Below, one piece after another: positions 41,398 through 49,580 of a stretch of DNA of 64,000 nucleotides (the stretch's first letter is position 1; the number at the start of each line of letters is the position of its first letter). The notes under the pieces are model-generated. The model worked only from the letters and a program-made list of their open reading frames with translations. It was not told where the DNA came from and searched no databases. Source of the DNA: Salinibius halmophilus (lineage in GTDB: Bacteria > Pseudomonadota > Gammaproteobacteria > Pseudomonadales > Natronospirillaceae); NCBI RefSeq assembly GCF_003577475.1, contig NZ_QPEP01000009.1, forward strand, positions 1 to 64,000, written 5' to 3'. A program made the translations under genes and the position numbers.

Positions 41398-42441
41398 ATG
41401 GATGCAAATAAAGAAAAGGCACTAGCCGCGGCGCTTGGCCAAATTGAACGTCAGTTCGGTAAAGGTTCAGTTATGCGTATGGGCGACCAGAAGTCGCTAG
41501 ATATCGAAACGGTATCAACGGGCTCGCTAAGCCTTGATATTGCCCTAGGTGCCGGTGGTCTTCCAAAAGGTCGTATCGTAGAGATCTACGGCCCAGAATC
41601 CTCGGGTAAAACAACGCTAACGCTGCAAGCCATTGCCGAAGCGCAAAAAACAGGCGGCACTTGTGCATTTATCGATGCCGAGCACGCTCTAGACCCTGTA
41701 TATGCTCGCAAGCTAGGTGTAAATGTTGACGACCTTCTAGTTTCTCAGCCTGACACAGGTGAGCAAGCACTAGAAATCGCTGACATGCTAGTGCGCTCAA
41801 ACTCTGTAGACGTACTTGTCATCGACTCGGTTGCAGCGCTAGTACCTAAAGCGGAAATCGAAGGTGAAATGGGTGACTCGCACGTAGGCCTACAAGCACG
41901 CTTGATGTCACAAGCACTACGTAAGCTCACCGCAAACGTAAAAGCAGCGAACACACTAGTGATCTTCATTAACCAGATTCGTATGAAGATTGGTGTCATG
42001 TTCGGCTCACCAGAAACCACAACCGGTGGCAACGCACTGAAGTTTTACTCATCTGTTCGTCTAGACATTCGCCGTACTGGTACGATCAAAGATGGTGACG
42101 AAGCAGTGGGTAACGAGACGCGTGTGAAAGTTGTGAAGAACAAGATTGCACCGCCGTTCAAACAAGCAGAATTCCAAATCATGTACGGTAAAGGTATCTA
42201 CCGTAACGCCGAGATTGTCGACCTAGGTGTAAACCTTGGCTTAGTCGACAAGTCAGGTGCTTGGTACAGCTACAAAGGCAACAAGATTGGCCAAGGTAAA
42301 GCCAATGCTTGTAAGTTCTTGGAAGAGAACAAAGAGATTGGTAGCGAAATTGAACTAGCCATTCGCAAGCACTACATGCCTGAGCAATACGCTGAGCAAC
42401 CAGCTGAAGAAAAAGCAGGCAAGGCTGAAAAGGCTAAGTAA
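41398..42441 (+). CDS. recA: Recombinase RecA
   Basis: Strand-exchange protein and LexA co-protease. The 347-residue protein has Walker [29 protein letters not shown] with Walker B, the L2 loop region [19 protein letters not shown] and an acidic/lysine-rich C-terminal tail ([12 protein letters not shown]). A LexA box and a downstream terminator frame it; recX follows. Confidence 0.98.
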   Translation: MDANKEKALAAALGQIERQFGKGSVMRMGDQKSLDIETVSTGSLSLDIALGAGGLPKGRIVEIYGPESSGKTTLTLQAIAEAQKTGGTCAFIDAEHALDPVYARKLGVNVDDLLVSQPDTGEQALEIADMLVRSNSVDVLVIDSVAALVPKAEIEGEMGDSHVGLQARLMSQALRKLTANVKAANTLVIFINQIRMKIGVMFGSPETTTGGNALKFYSSVRLDIRRTGTIKDGDEAVGNETRVKVVKNKIAPPFKQAEFQIMYGKGIYRNAEIVDLGVNLGLVDKSGAWYSYKGNKIGQGKANACKFLEENKEIGSEIELAIRKHYMPEQYAEQPAEEKAGKAEKAK

Positions 42442-42480
42442 CCCTTTTTGAGGGATATCGCACTAAAATTTTCCCCAGTA

Positions 42481-42518
42481 AGCGCCTCAGCGATCAGCCA
42501 TCGTTGGGGCGCTTTTTT
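42481..42518 (+). terminator. Rho-independent terminator between recA and recX
   Basis: The stem gcgcc..cgat/atcg..gggcgc is followed by six T residues. It lies between recA and recX, where partial read-through is common. Confidence 0.85.
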
Positions 42519-42549
42519 GTTTAGCAGGATGTTTTAACGGGATAGGTTA

Positions 42550-42999
42550 ATGCAAACAGAAAAAAGCGCTTTTGAAGTAGGTGTCGATTTACTCTCTCGC
42601 CGTGAGCACTCACAAACCGAGCTTCGCCAGAAAATCGGCCAAAAAGGTTATGAAAGCGACGACATAGAAGCCGCCATTGAGCGCTTAGTTGAGCTTGGCT
42701 ATCAAAGCGACGAGCGATTTTGTGAGCAGTTTATTCGCGCCAAAGTCTCGCGTGGCGACGGGCCAATGAAAATCCGCTCGGCACTCAGCCAGCGTGGCAT
42801 CAAAGCGCAACTCGCCCAACCCATCTTTGCCGAACAAGACTGGTATGAAATCGCCCTGGAGGTTTCACGCAAACGCGCCGAGCAAGCCCGAGACTTTAAA
42901 CAACAACAAAAATTCACCCGCTGGCTAGTTGGCCGCGGCTTTGACTTTGATACCGTGCGTAAGGTGATTAGTTATTGGCAGCGCAATGAAGAGTTCTAA
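42550..42999 (+). CDS. recX: Regulatory protein RecX
   Basis: Modulates RecA filaments. The 149-residue, basic, helical protein has the repeats RREHSQTELRQKIGQKGY, ELGYQSDERFCEQFIRAKV and KFTRWLVGRGFDFDTVRKVI typical of RecX three-helix units. It is 108 bases after recA. Confidence 0.93.
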   Translation: MQTEKSAFEVGVDLLSRREHSQTELRQKIGQKGYESDDIEAAIERLVELGYQSDERFCEQFIRAKVSRGDGPMKIRSALSQRGIKAQLAQPIFAEQDWYEIALEVSRKRAEQARDFKQQQKFTRWLVGRGFDFDTVRKVISYWQRNEEF

Positions 43000-43020
43000 T
43001 TTCTTAATGCTTGGTGGCTC

Positions 43021-43068
43021 GTTCGTAGGTCGATAAATAACGCTGCGAAGCAGGGTTTTTGGCGACAA
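43021..43068 (+). repeat. 48-bp REP-like repeat flanking the TA locus, left copy
   Basis: Begins gttcGTAGgtcg and ends ggcgac. It folds with arms gtcg/cgac and an inner ctgc-gaa-gcag stem. Identical to 43761-43808 except for one base (a/c). The pair brackets the Phd/ParE genes. Confidence 0.85.
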
Positions 43069-43167
43069 TGCCCTAAAATAATTAGCGCTTTCTCTGCAGT
43101 ATTGATTGCTCATCACCTGTGGTTGATCTAAAAATTGTACAATGTTTTGTACTTTTAAAGGTCTTTT

Positions 43168-43449
43168 ATGAGCCGTATTCGTTTTGATCAAGATATCCAG
43201 CCACTATCTGAGTTTCGAGCTGGCGTTACTTCTTTCATCAAGCAAATTAATGAGACTCGTCGCCCGCTGGTGATCACTCAGCGTGGTAAAGGGGTTGCTG
43301 TAGTGCTTGATGTGGCAGAGTACGAAGCCATGCAAGAGAAAATCGAGTTGTTAGAAGAGATGCGCACAGCAGAAGCTCAGCTATCGTCAGGCTTAGGTGT
43401 AGCTAGTGACGACGCGCGAGCGCAAGTGCTAGGGCGCATTAAGAAGTGA
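43168..43449 (+). CDS. Type II antitoxin, Phd/YefM family
   Basis: A 93-residue antitoxin. The N-terminal half (PLSEFRAGVTSFIKQINETRRPLVITQRGKGVAVVLDVAEYEAMQ) is the Phd DNA-binding domain; the C-terminal helix would wrap the toxin. Its stop overlaps the GTG start of a ParE-type toxin, which is broken, so this is an antitoxin without a working partner. Confidence 0.9.
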   Translation: MSRIRFDQDIQPLSEFRAGVTSFIKQINETRRPLVITQRGKGVAVVLDVAEYEAMQEKIELLEEMRTAEAQLSSGLGVASDDARAQVLGRIKK

Positions 43450-43734
43450 AAGTCGTTTGGTCTCCATTAGCGCTTGAAAAGCTTGGTGATGTGGCAGAGT
43501 TTATATCGCTAGATAGCCCATCTGCTGCAGAAAAGTGGGTAAACGACGTTTTTTGATAAAACCGAACGACTTGCCAGTATGCCTTAAATGGGGCGCTTTG
43601 TTCCAGAATTACCCAATACAAACTTTCGCGAAATCATCTTTGGTCATTATCGTATTATCTACAGCATTGGTCGCGAAGTTCGAGTACTAACCGTTCGGAA
43701 TTGTCGTCAAATGCTGTCGGATGGTGATGTTTAG
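43446..43734 (+). pseudogene. Broken ParE/RelE-family toxin
   Basis: Starts GTG overlapping the antitoxin stop. The first frame reads VKVVWSPLALEKLGDVAEFI and stops at TGA 43554 after a run of six T residues. One base over, the frame continues DKTERLASMP, then an in-frame TAA (43586-43588), then MGRFVPELPNTNFREIIFGH and VLTVRNCRQ to TAG 43734. The two halves together make a normal ParE toxin, so at least a one-base T insertion and a nonsense change (Glu to stop expected) have inactivated it. Confidence 0.88.
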
Positions 43735-43760
43735 GCGGAGTGGTTTGCAAAATTCTTGCT

Positions 43761-43808
43761 GTTCGTAGGTCGCTAAATAACGCTGCGAAGCAGGGTTTTT
43801 GGCGACAA
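43761..43808 (+). repeat. 48-bp REP-like repeat flanking the TA locus, right copy
   Basis: Same sequence and orientation as 43021-43068 with one substitution. The gtcgc/gcgac closing stem is better paired in this copy. Confidence 0.85.
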
Positions 43809-43830
43809 GTGCACTGTTAGCGAGCCCCTA

Positions 43831-44034
43831 TTAATTATCAGCTAAAGTTCTAACATTGGCGATTGCTTGACTAGCCGTCCGAGTCTTCCCTGTATCGATC
43901 TGCCGCTGTCCAAGTGCAAGCATCTTCAGCAGCATCATGGTTTCTATCTCTTGCGCGCAATTTTTTGAGGTTTCAGACTTTCTATCACCGTTTTGGGTGA
44001 CAACTTGTAGCTCAGATTTTAAGAATGTACTCAT
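43831..44034 (-). CDS. Hypothetical small protein
   Basis: A 67-residue frame from ATG 44034 (MSTFLKSELQVVTQNGDRKSE), rich in Lys, Gln and Thr, and without a hydrophobic segment. It overlaps the last bases of the truncated RelE fragment (ATGA). The C-terminal part (GQRQIDTGKTRTASQAIANVR) looks structured. It could be the remains of a second antitoxin-type protein; I recognise no family. Confidence 0.5.
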   Translation of the reverse strand: MSTFLKSELQVVTQNGDRKSETSKNCAQEIETMMLLKMLALGQRQIDTGKTRTASQAIANVRTLADN

Positions 44035-44126
44035 AATATTTTCTCGTGTAGGAGTTTTTGCCGCGTAGAGCCAAGCTTTTTCCACTCTTTCAGTGCGCTC
44101 TTCTTAAAATTGAGCTTATAAGTCAT
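44031..44126 (-). pseudogene. Truncated RelE-family toxin
   Basis: ATG 44126 overlaps the end of the antitoxin gene. The frame reads MTYKLNFKKSALKEWKKLGS and stops after 31 residues. That is the canonical N-terminus of RelE toxins (about 85-95 residues), so two thirds, including the catalytic basic residues, are missing. The unrelated 67-residue frame begins where it ends. Confidence 0.85.
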
Positions 44127-44364
44127 CGATGTTAACCGAAATGCTCTCTTCTGACTCCCTCTCTTTGGCAATGGCTAAAAGTTCCAAATCTTCCAGCCTA
44201 TCCATCATCATTTCGTAGGCTTCTGCAGGTACGCAATAAAAAGCGGGTTCATTTCGGTTTACTACCGCGACAGGTTCACCGTATGCACTGGTAGCCACTT
44301 TCATTGGATTTGCCTTTAGCTCGGTAATACTTGCAGCGACATCAGCTAGAATTCTAATGGTCAT
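44116..44364 (-). CDS. Type II antitoxin, Phd/YefM-like, partner of RelE
   Basis: An 82-residue antitoxin (MTIRILADVAASITELKANPMKVATSAYGEPVAVVNRNEPAFYCVPAEAYE) with the Phd/YefM-type DNA-binding fold and an acidic C-terminal tail. Its natural toxin, RelE, is truncated to 31 residues directly downstream, so it now stands alone, like the antitoxin at 43168. Confidence 0.85.
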   Translation of the reverse strand: MTIRILADVAASITELKANPMKVATSAYGEPVAVVNRNEPAFYCVPAEAYEMMMDRLEDLELLAIAKERESEESISVNIDDL

Positions 44365-44411
44365 TTAAAAGCCCTCTTATTAGGTCTTTATAGTGGTTAT
44401 TTCAGCGTCTG

Positions 44412-44615
44412 TCAGTCTGGTTCACAAGTCGCCAAATACTCCGCCACAGCGTCGTTTTTATGGTGAGTAATTACTTGGCAGGCTGATGATTTGGTTTGTT
44501 CTACCGCATTGGCAGTGGCAATCGCGGTATCGGCAATTGTGAACATGGGTAGGTCATTAAGGTTGTCACCAAAGCAGGTAGTGCTGTTCATGCCGGTTAG
44601 TGCCTTTAACTTTAT
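44412..44615 (-). pseudogene. C-terminal fragment of a HAD-family hydrolase
   Basis: About 65 residues with the HAD motif IV CFGDNLNDLPMF and ADTAIATANAVEQTKSSACQVI, which is the last third of a Cof-type HAD phosphatase. The nucleophile Asp and cap domain are absent. Upstream of about 44615 the sequence belongs to a GNAT gene on the other strand, so the fragment ends at a rearrangement junction. Confidence 0.7.
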
Positions 44616-44979
44616 TCGCCGCCTTATTGTAGATTTTGATAGTGGTAACAATCGTTTTGATCAACAAGGCGAGGCTTTGTTTGTCGTATTGGATGGCAGG
44701 CGCCTGGTTGCTATTGGTGGGGTGAATATCGATCCGTTTGAGTCAGCTAGTGGTGTCGGTCGAGTTCGGCGGGTTTATGTGTTGCCAGAATACCGGGGCA
44801 GCGGAGTGGGGCGGCTGCTAATGGATGCGATTGAAACCCATGCGGCTCAGCACTTTAGCCAGTTGAACTTATACACAGATACGGTTGATGCCGCTCTGTT
44901 TTATCAACGGCTTGGTTATGCAGCGGTGTCGCTTGCTGGGGTTAGTCATCAAAAACGGCTTATGGAGCCTGTGACATAA
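44491..44979 (+). pseudogene. N-terminally truncated GNAT acetyltransferase
   Basis: Homology to GNATs runs from about 44608 (FIRRLIVDFDSGNNRFDQQGE) through the acetyl-CoA motif VLPEYRGSGVGRLLMDAIE to FYQRLGYAAV. The first 39 residues of the open frame are only the antisense of the HAD fragment, so the native start is lost at the junction. A shortened protein could still be made from 44491, but nothing shows that it is. Confidence 0.65.
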
Positions 44980-45154
44980 GAAAATATACAAACCCTGCCA
45001 TAACTACTCCCAACCCAAGCAATGTGAACCGCAGGGCTCGGCTTTGCTTTAATGATTTCGCCAGCTCAGTTAGAAGCAATATACCTGTCGCTTCTTTGAT
45101 GGTGGTTCGCAGCAGGCCTTTGGTCACCGGCTTTTGTTGCTCTTCTGGTGTCAT
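44960..45154 (-). CDS. Hypothetical single-span membrane protein
   Basis: A 64-residue frame (MTPEEQQKPVTKGLLRTTIKE...) with a C-terminal hydrophobic stretch (LRFTLLGLGVVMAGFVYFLM). The ATG at 45154 is preferred over TTG at 45178; GGA precedes it. Its end overlaps the GNAT fragment end. Unknown function. Confidence 0.5.
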   Translation of the reverse strand: MTPEEQQKPVTKGLLRTTIKEATGILLLTELAKSLKQSRALRFTLLGLGVVMAGFVYFLMSQAP

Positions 45155-45268
45155 TGATATCCATTTGGGAAGGTGCAATCGTTACTATATCTAGCCGGTT
45201 GATTTCTGTGTATTACTAGTGGTTAATGCATATGCGACAGTATTCGGCAGGCTGGCCTGTTCGACTAG

Positions 45269-45472
45269 CCGAAAGCGACCAGCGGTTACCGCAACTGGCA
45301 AAACACCGACGAAAGCGTACGCGAGTTTGCTGCGCGGGTTCAGATTGAGCAGGTTCGCTACAATGAAAATAATGGCCGAGCCAAAAATCACTTCGATGGT
45401 TTTGTTGTGCGCACCAAGGATGTTTTAAACGAGAATGGCAAGCTCAATACCACGATTAAAGAGTGGAAATAA
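45269..45472 (+). pseudogene. C-terminal remnant of an unidentified gene (possible effector)
   Basis: An open frame of 67 codons without a start codon, running from just after an in-frame TAG to TAA 45470-45472. It reads ...GYRNWQNTDESVREFAARV... and ends HFDGFVVRTKDVLNENGKL..., with a normal codon pattern. It stops one base before the next gene, the spacing of a coupled pair. A toxin C-terminus followed by its immunity gene would look like this, but I recognise no toxin family. Confidence 0.4.
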
Positions 45473-45473
45473 T

Positions 45474-46322
45474 ATGGACAAAAAACTCAAAAAAATAATT
45501 GATACGCAAGCTGCGGACATGAATGAGCGTCTTTATCAAATGCACAATGAGTACGCTAAGTCACTCAAGGCTGAAGCGCATAGTGTACCTGGCTTGGTGG
45601 GTAGAGAGTATGCAACAACTGCAGCGCTTACCGCTCAGCTGTCAGAAAGCTTATTTAAAGTAGCTGCTGCTAAAGGGCCCTGTGCTGAAGGTATACAAGA
45701 ATTTGTCTCTGGTTTGCTTACGACCTTTGTTGCCGACCAAACTGAACGTTTGAATGACCCTAAGTATCATGAAGCAATCCAAGATGAGTTTTTAGTCAAT
45801 CATTGGTTGTTGGCGCTGTACTTTGGTTATCAAAAGGCCGAGGTATTTTACCGGGAAAAACTAAAAGCATTTTTAGCCGAGCCACTAGAAAACAGTCAGT
45901 TTAGTTTTCCCGAGCAATACGACCCTATCTACTTCGCCTTTGTGCATAACATGCTGGCCAGTGTCGGCAATCAACAACTCACCCTGGTGCAGCCTGGTTT
46001 TGCCTATGATGAGTTTTTCAGCCAACAGGTGCCGCTAGACGCCCTGCAAAAGCTGATGGACATTCACGTGCAGCGCGCGTCAAAGGGGAAAGGGGCCAAA
46101 GATCCTCTGGAGTACAACCCATGGACTGCCTTCCCGCTAGAAGTACTTGCTTGGTACAGAGTGGCACAGCTCGCTGGCGTAGAGGTGAAATTAGATGACA
46201 GCTACGCCAGTCAGTATATACAGGTGCCTTTTGAGCTAAAAATTACCAACAAAGATTGCCTGCACTTATTGGGTGATGTATCGGAATTGATCGGCTTCGA
46301 TGTGGTGGAGCGGTATTTGTAG
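45474..46322 (+). CDS. Unknown protein, immunity-like
   Basis: A 282-residue mostly helical, acidic cytoplasmic protein (MDKKLKKIIDTQAADMNERL...). ATG 45474 is chosen because GTGGA precedes it and it abuts the upstream remnant; the longer frame from 45435 overlaps that remnant. The helical composition and the C-terminal PWTAFPLEVLAWYRVAQLAG segment remind me of DUF1911-type (PoNi) immunity proteins, which protect against DNase effectors, but this is a weak resemblance. Flanked by repeats and gene fragments, it sits in an accessory patch. Confidence 0.5.
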   Translation: MDKKLKKIIDTQAADMNERLYQMHNEYAKSLKAEAHSVPGLVGREYATTAALTAQLSESLFKVAAAKGPCAEGIQEFVSGLLTTFVADQTERLNDPKYHEAIQDEFLVNHWLLALYFGYQKAEVFYREKLKAFLAEPLENSQFSFPEQYDPIYFAFVHNMLASVGNQQLTLVQPGFAYDEFFSQQVPLDALQKLMDIHVQRASKGKGAKDPLEYNPWTAFPLEVLAWYRVAQLAGVEVKLDDSYASQYIQVPFELKITNKDCLHLLGDVSELIGFDVVERYL

Positions 46323-46342
46323 GATTGCTGGCAGGGTGGATT

Positions 46343-46373
46343 GTTGGCCAAACCTCTGGTTTGTCCAACCTAC
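46343..46373 (-). repeat. REP-like palindrome (GTAG type)
   Basis: On the minus strand: GTAG, then gttgg-a-caaacc paired with ggtttg-g-ccaac around an aga loop. It is the same design as the ends of the 162-475 element, with compensating base changes. Confidence 0.8.
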
Positions 46374-46427
46374 GCCCATTATTTGATTCGTCAGCTAGAT
46401 GGGGGATGACGGTGTGGTGCCTGATTT

Positions 46428-46474
46428 GTCGGCAAACATGGTGCAAAAACACGCACCATGATTTACCGACCTAC
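46428..46474 (-). repeat. REP-like palindrome (GTAG type), long stem
   Basis: On the minus strand: GTAG, then gtcggtaaatcatggtgc paired with gcaccatgtttgccgac. The gtcgg-taaat start matches the 48-bp repeats at 43.0 and 43.8 kb. Confidence 0.8.
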
Positions 46475-46539
46475 TTCCCGCGTTCGCGGGTAATGACGAG
46501 GTTTTGCCTTTGCCAGCAATAACGTGGCGCGATTTCTCG

Positions 46540-46674
46540 TCCGGTCGCGAAAAACGTGGGCGTGTGCTGGCGATGGATTAGGGATGTACCCGCGCCGTGT
46601 CCGCAACCCGATGCCTACCTGCTTTGACCGGTGTCGTCGCAGACGCCAGCCCATGTTTTCGCGCCGTCTCTGCC
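46540..46674 (-). repeat. Degenerate inverted-repeat element, copy B4
   Basis: Arms cgcgaaaaacgtgggc (about 46547-46562) and gcccatgttttcgcg (about 46649-46663) pair. Between them agggatgtac and cgccgtgtcc (46580-46601) match one side of the shared core in reverse orientation; the hairpin side is missing. The 46323-46785 gap otherwise holds no gene that I can support. Confidence 0.5.
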
Positions 46675-46785
46675 AAAGCTCCACAATTTCACGCCCGGCG
46701 CCAACTGCGGCGCTTCCACCTATGGGCAATGCCGTGTAATATCTTGCACCCATATAAATAGAGCAAAATTTATAGGATATTTCCG

Positions 46786-49371
46786 ATGAAAAGCGCTGAG
46801 ATTCGCCGCCGGTTTTTAGATTATTTCGTGACTAAAGGTCATACCGAGGTAGAAAGCGCCTCGCTGATTCCGCACAACGACCCTACATTGATGTTCACTG
46901 CTGCGGGCATGGTGCCATTTAAAGATTGTTTCTTGGGTGCGGAAAAGCGTGCCTACACGCGTGCAACCACGGCGCAGCGCTGTGTTCGTGCTGGTGGTAA
47001 GCACAACGACCTAGAGAACGTTGGTTACACTGCGCGCCACCATACATTCTTCGAAATGTTGGGTAACTTTAGCTTTGGCGACTACTTCAAGCGCGAAGCG
47101 ATTCAGTTTGCTTGGGAATTCCTAACCAAAGAACTTGGTCTACCAGAAGAAAAACTTTGGGTAACGGTTCATATCTCGGATGACGAAGCCGAGAGGATTT
47201 GGAAAGAAGAGATTGGTGTATCACCAGAGCGTTTCTCTAAGCTAGACGAAGATAACTTCTGGTCTGCTGGTGATGTTGGCCCTTGTGGTCCATCTACTGA
47301 GATTTTTTACGATCACGGTGCCGATGTGGCCGGTGGTCCTCCGGGTTCTCCTGATGAAGATGGCGATCGTTACATCGAAATCTGGAACCTTGTATTCATG
47401 CAGTACGATCGTGACGAAGCGGGTAACAAGAACCCACTACCAAATCCGTCGATCGATACCGGCATGGGTCTAGAGCGTTTGGCAGCGGTACTGCAAAACG
47501 TTCACTCGAACTATGAAATTGATCTTTTTGTTAACCTAATTAAAGCTGCCAGCGAAGTAACGGGCTGCACCGACCTTGAAAACCGTTCTCTGCGCGTTAT
47601 TGCTGACCATATCCGCTCATGTGCGTTCTTGATCGCTGATGGCGTATTGCCGTCAAACGAAGGCCGTGGTTATGTATTGCGCCGCATCATTCGCCGTGCG
47701 CTACGCCATGGTAACAAGCTGGGTGCTCCGGCGATTTTCTTTAGCAAGCTAGTTGACGCGCTAATCGCTGAAATGGGCGAAGCATATCCAGTGCTTAAAG
47801 AGCAGCGCGATAACGTTGTGCGTGCACTACACGCCGAAGAAGAGCAGTTTGGCCGCACGTTAGCCAACGGTATGAAGCTTCTTGAAGCAGAAATGCAAGC
47901 AGCTGAAGGCAAACAGATTGATGGCGAAACGGTATTCAAGCTATACGACACCTACGGCTTCCCTGCTGACTTAACCGCTGACGTAGCACGCGAAAATGGT
48001 TTCAGCATTGATGAAGCTGGTTTTGAAGCAGCAATGGACGAGCAGCGCCAACGTGCGCGTGAAGCGTCTAACTTCAAAGCGGGTGCCAAGGTTGACCTAT
48101 CTGCAGCCGATGCGACTAAGTTCGACGGCTACGACACGCTAAGCCAGCAAGCTAAGGTTGTGGCGCTATTTAAAGAAGGCGCTGCGGTTGAATCACTAGC
48201 GGCGGGCGAAGCAGGCCGTTTGGTACTAGACCAAACACCTTTCTACGCTGAGTCTGGTGGTCAGTGTGGCGATACTGGTTTTATCTTTGATGAAGCCAAT
48301 AACGTTCGTGTTACCGACTGCCAAAAGCAAGGCGATATTCACCTGCACAGCATCGAAGTGCTTAAGGGTGATATCAAAGTTGGTCAGGCGGTTAGCACCT
48401 CGGTTGATGCTGACGAGCGTGAGGCCATTGCTCGTCATCACTCTGCAACACACTTAGCGCATGCTGCGCTGCGCCAAATTTTGGGTGCCCATGTTGAGCA
48501 AAAAGGTTCTATGGTAACAGCGGACCGTTTGCGCTTTGACTTCGCTCACAATGAAGCAATGACCGTTGAGCAAATCGAAGCCGTAGAGGCCTTGGTTAAC
48601 CAACAGATTGTTGCCAATGGTGAAGTAAGCACCAAGTTAATGAGCATGGACGAAGCAAAAGAGTCTGGTGCCATGATGCTTTTTGGTGAGAAGTACGGCG
48701 ATGAAGTACGTGTGTTAGCGATGGGTGAAGATCGCTTCTCAGTAGAGCTATGTGGTGGTACGCACGTTAAGCGCACCGGCGATATTGGCTACTTCCGCAT
48801 TATTAGTGAAGGTGGTATTGCCGCCGGTATTCGCCGTATTGAAGCGGTAACAGGTCCTGCGGCAGCGACTTACATCAACGACAACCGTCGTGCGTTGAAC
48901 ACCATTGGCGCTACACTGAAAGCAGCGCCGGAAATGGCGGCTGAAAAAGTGGTTGCGTTAACGAAGAAAACTCGCGAGCTAGAAAAGCAGCTAGAGCAGC
49001 TACAGCAGAAGCTGGCCGCGAGTGCTGGCGCCGACCTAGCAAGCAGCGCGCAAGAAATTAACGGTATCAAGCTAGTTGCTGCGAAAGTGGAAGCCCAAGG
49101 TGGTGCACTACGTGACATGGTTGACCAGCTAAAAGATAAGCTAGGCAGTGGTGTTGTGCTGCTAGCAGCTGACAACGATGGCAAAGTAAGCCTAGCGGCT
49201 GGCGTAACCAAAGATTTGATCGGAAAAATTAAAGCCGGTGACTTAGTTAAACAAGCAGCTGAAAAAGTAGATGGACGTGGCGGCGGTAAGCCAGACTTCG
49301 CCCAAGCGGGTGGTAAAAACCCAACTGGCATCGATGATGCCCTGCAAGTAGCGGTAAGCTTGTTGTCATAA
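46786..49371 (+). CDS. alaS: Alanine--tRNA ligase
   Basis: Charges tRNA-Ala. The 861-residue protein has class II motifs in the catalytic domain ([55 protein letters not shown]), the editing-domain HxxxH ([14 protein letters not shown]), the CGGTH motif ([16 protein letters not shown]) and the C-Ala domain ending ([15 protein letters not shown]). AGGA precedes the ATG. It lies between recX and lysC, the usual gammaproteobacterial order, although accessory genes are inserted between recX and alaS. Confidence 0.98.
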   Translation: MKSAEIRRRFLDYFVTKGHTEVESASLIPHNDPTLMFTAAGMVPFKDCFLGAEKRAYTRATTAQRCVRAGGKHNDLENVGYTARHHTFFEMLGNFSFGDYFKREAIQFAWEFLTKELGLPEEKLWVTVHISDDEAERIWKEEIGVSPERFSKLDEDNFWSAGDVGPCGPSTEIFYDHGADVAGGPPGSPDEDGDRYIEIWNLVFMQYDRDEAGNKNPLPNPSIDTGMGLERLAAVLQNVHSNYEIDLFVNLIKAASEVTGCTDLENRSLRVIADHIRSCAFLIADGVLPSNEGRGYVLRRIIRRALRHGNKLGAPAIFFSKLVDALIAEMGEAYPVLKEQRDNVVRALHAEEEQFGRTLANGMKLLEAEMQAAEGKQIDGETVFKLYDTYGFPADLTADVARENGFSIDEAGFEAAMDEQRQRAREASNFKAGAKVDLSAADATKFDGYDTLSQQAKVVALFKEGAAVESLAAGEAGRLVLDQTPFYAESGGQCGDTGFIFDEANNVRVTDCQKQGDIHLHSIEVLKGDIKVGQAVSTSVDADEREAIARHHSATHLAHAALRQILGAHVEQKGSMVTADRLRFDFAHNEAMTVEQIEAVEALVNQQIVANGEVSTKLMSMDEAKESGAMMLFGEKYGDEVRVLAMGEDRFSVELCGGTHVKRTGDIGYFRIISEGGIAAGIRRIEAVTGPAAATYINDNRRALNTIGATLKAAPEMAAEKVVALTKKTRELEKQLEQLQQKLAASAGADLASSAQEINGIKLVAAKVEAQGGALRDMVDQLKDKLGSGVVLLAADNDGKVSLAAGVTKDLIGKIKAGDLVKQAAEKVDGRGGGKPDFAQAGGKNPTGIDDALQVAVSLLS

Positions 49372-49396
49372 TAAATCCGGCAAGATAGTTCGGTGG

Positions 49397-49554
49397 CGGG
49401 CTGGATGCTCGCCACATTTGTAAGAAGAGTGGTCGCAAGTACTTTTTCGACACGCCGCAAGTACTTCCCTGTAGGCTCGGCACCCGCTCCCTGCGGGTGA
49501 CGGTCTCAAAGCACTAGCCACCACCCTTCTGCGATGTGGCGAGCATTCAGCCCG
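49397..49554 (+). repeat. Inverted-repeat element with REP-like core, copy B5 (alaS-lysC)
   Basis: Arms cgggctggatgctcgccaca (49397-49416) and tgtggcgagcattcagcccg (49535-49554) are complementary but for one base, and the pairing continues inward. The core carries ttcgacacgccgcaagtac (49446-49464), GTAG (49471-49474) and the hairpin cacccgc/gcgggtg. Confidence 0.88.
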
Positions 49555-49580
49555 GTCAAAAAGTTGAATAAGGAAGCCCG

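Noticed and set aside
43021..43808. Integron cassette with attC sites around the TA genes
   Set aside because: The flanking repeats lack the RYYYAAC/GTTRRRY core sites and share the GTAG-headed fold of the other REP-like repeats.
45191..45391. 66-codon minus-strand frame with hydrophobic N-terminus
   Set aside because: It is antisense to the better-supported remnant ending at 45472 and has no good ribosome binding site.
43000..46785. Prophage or integrated plasmid
   Set aside because: No integrase, structural, replication or transfer genes were seen; the patch holds TA remnants, fragments and repeats only.
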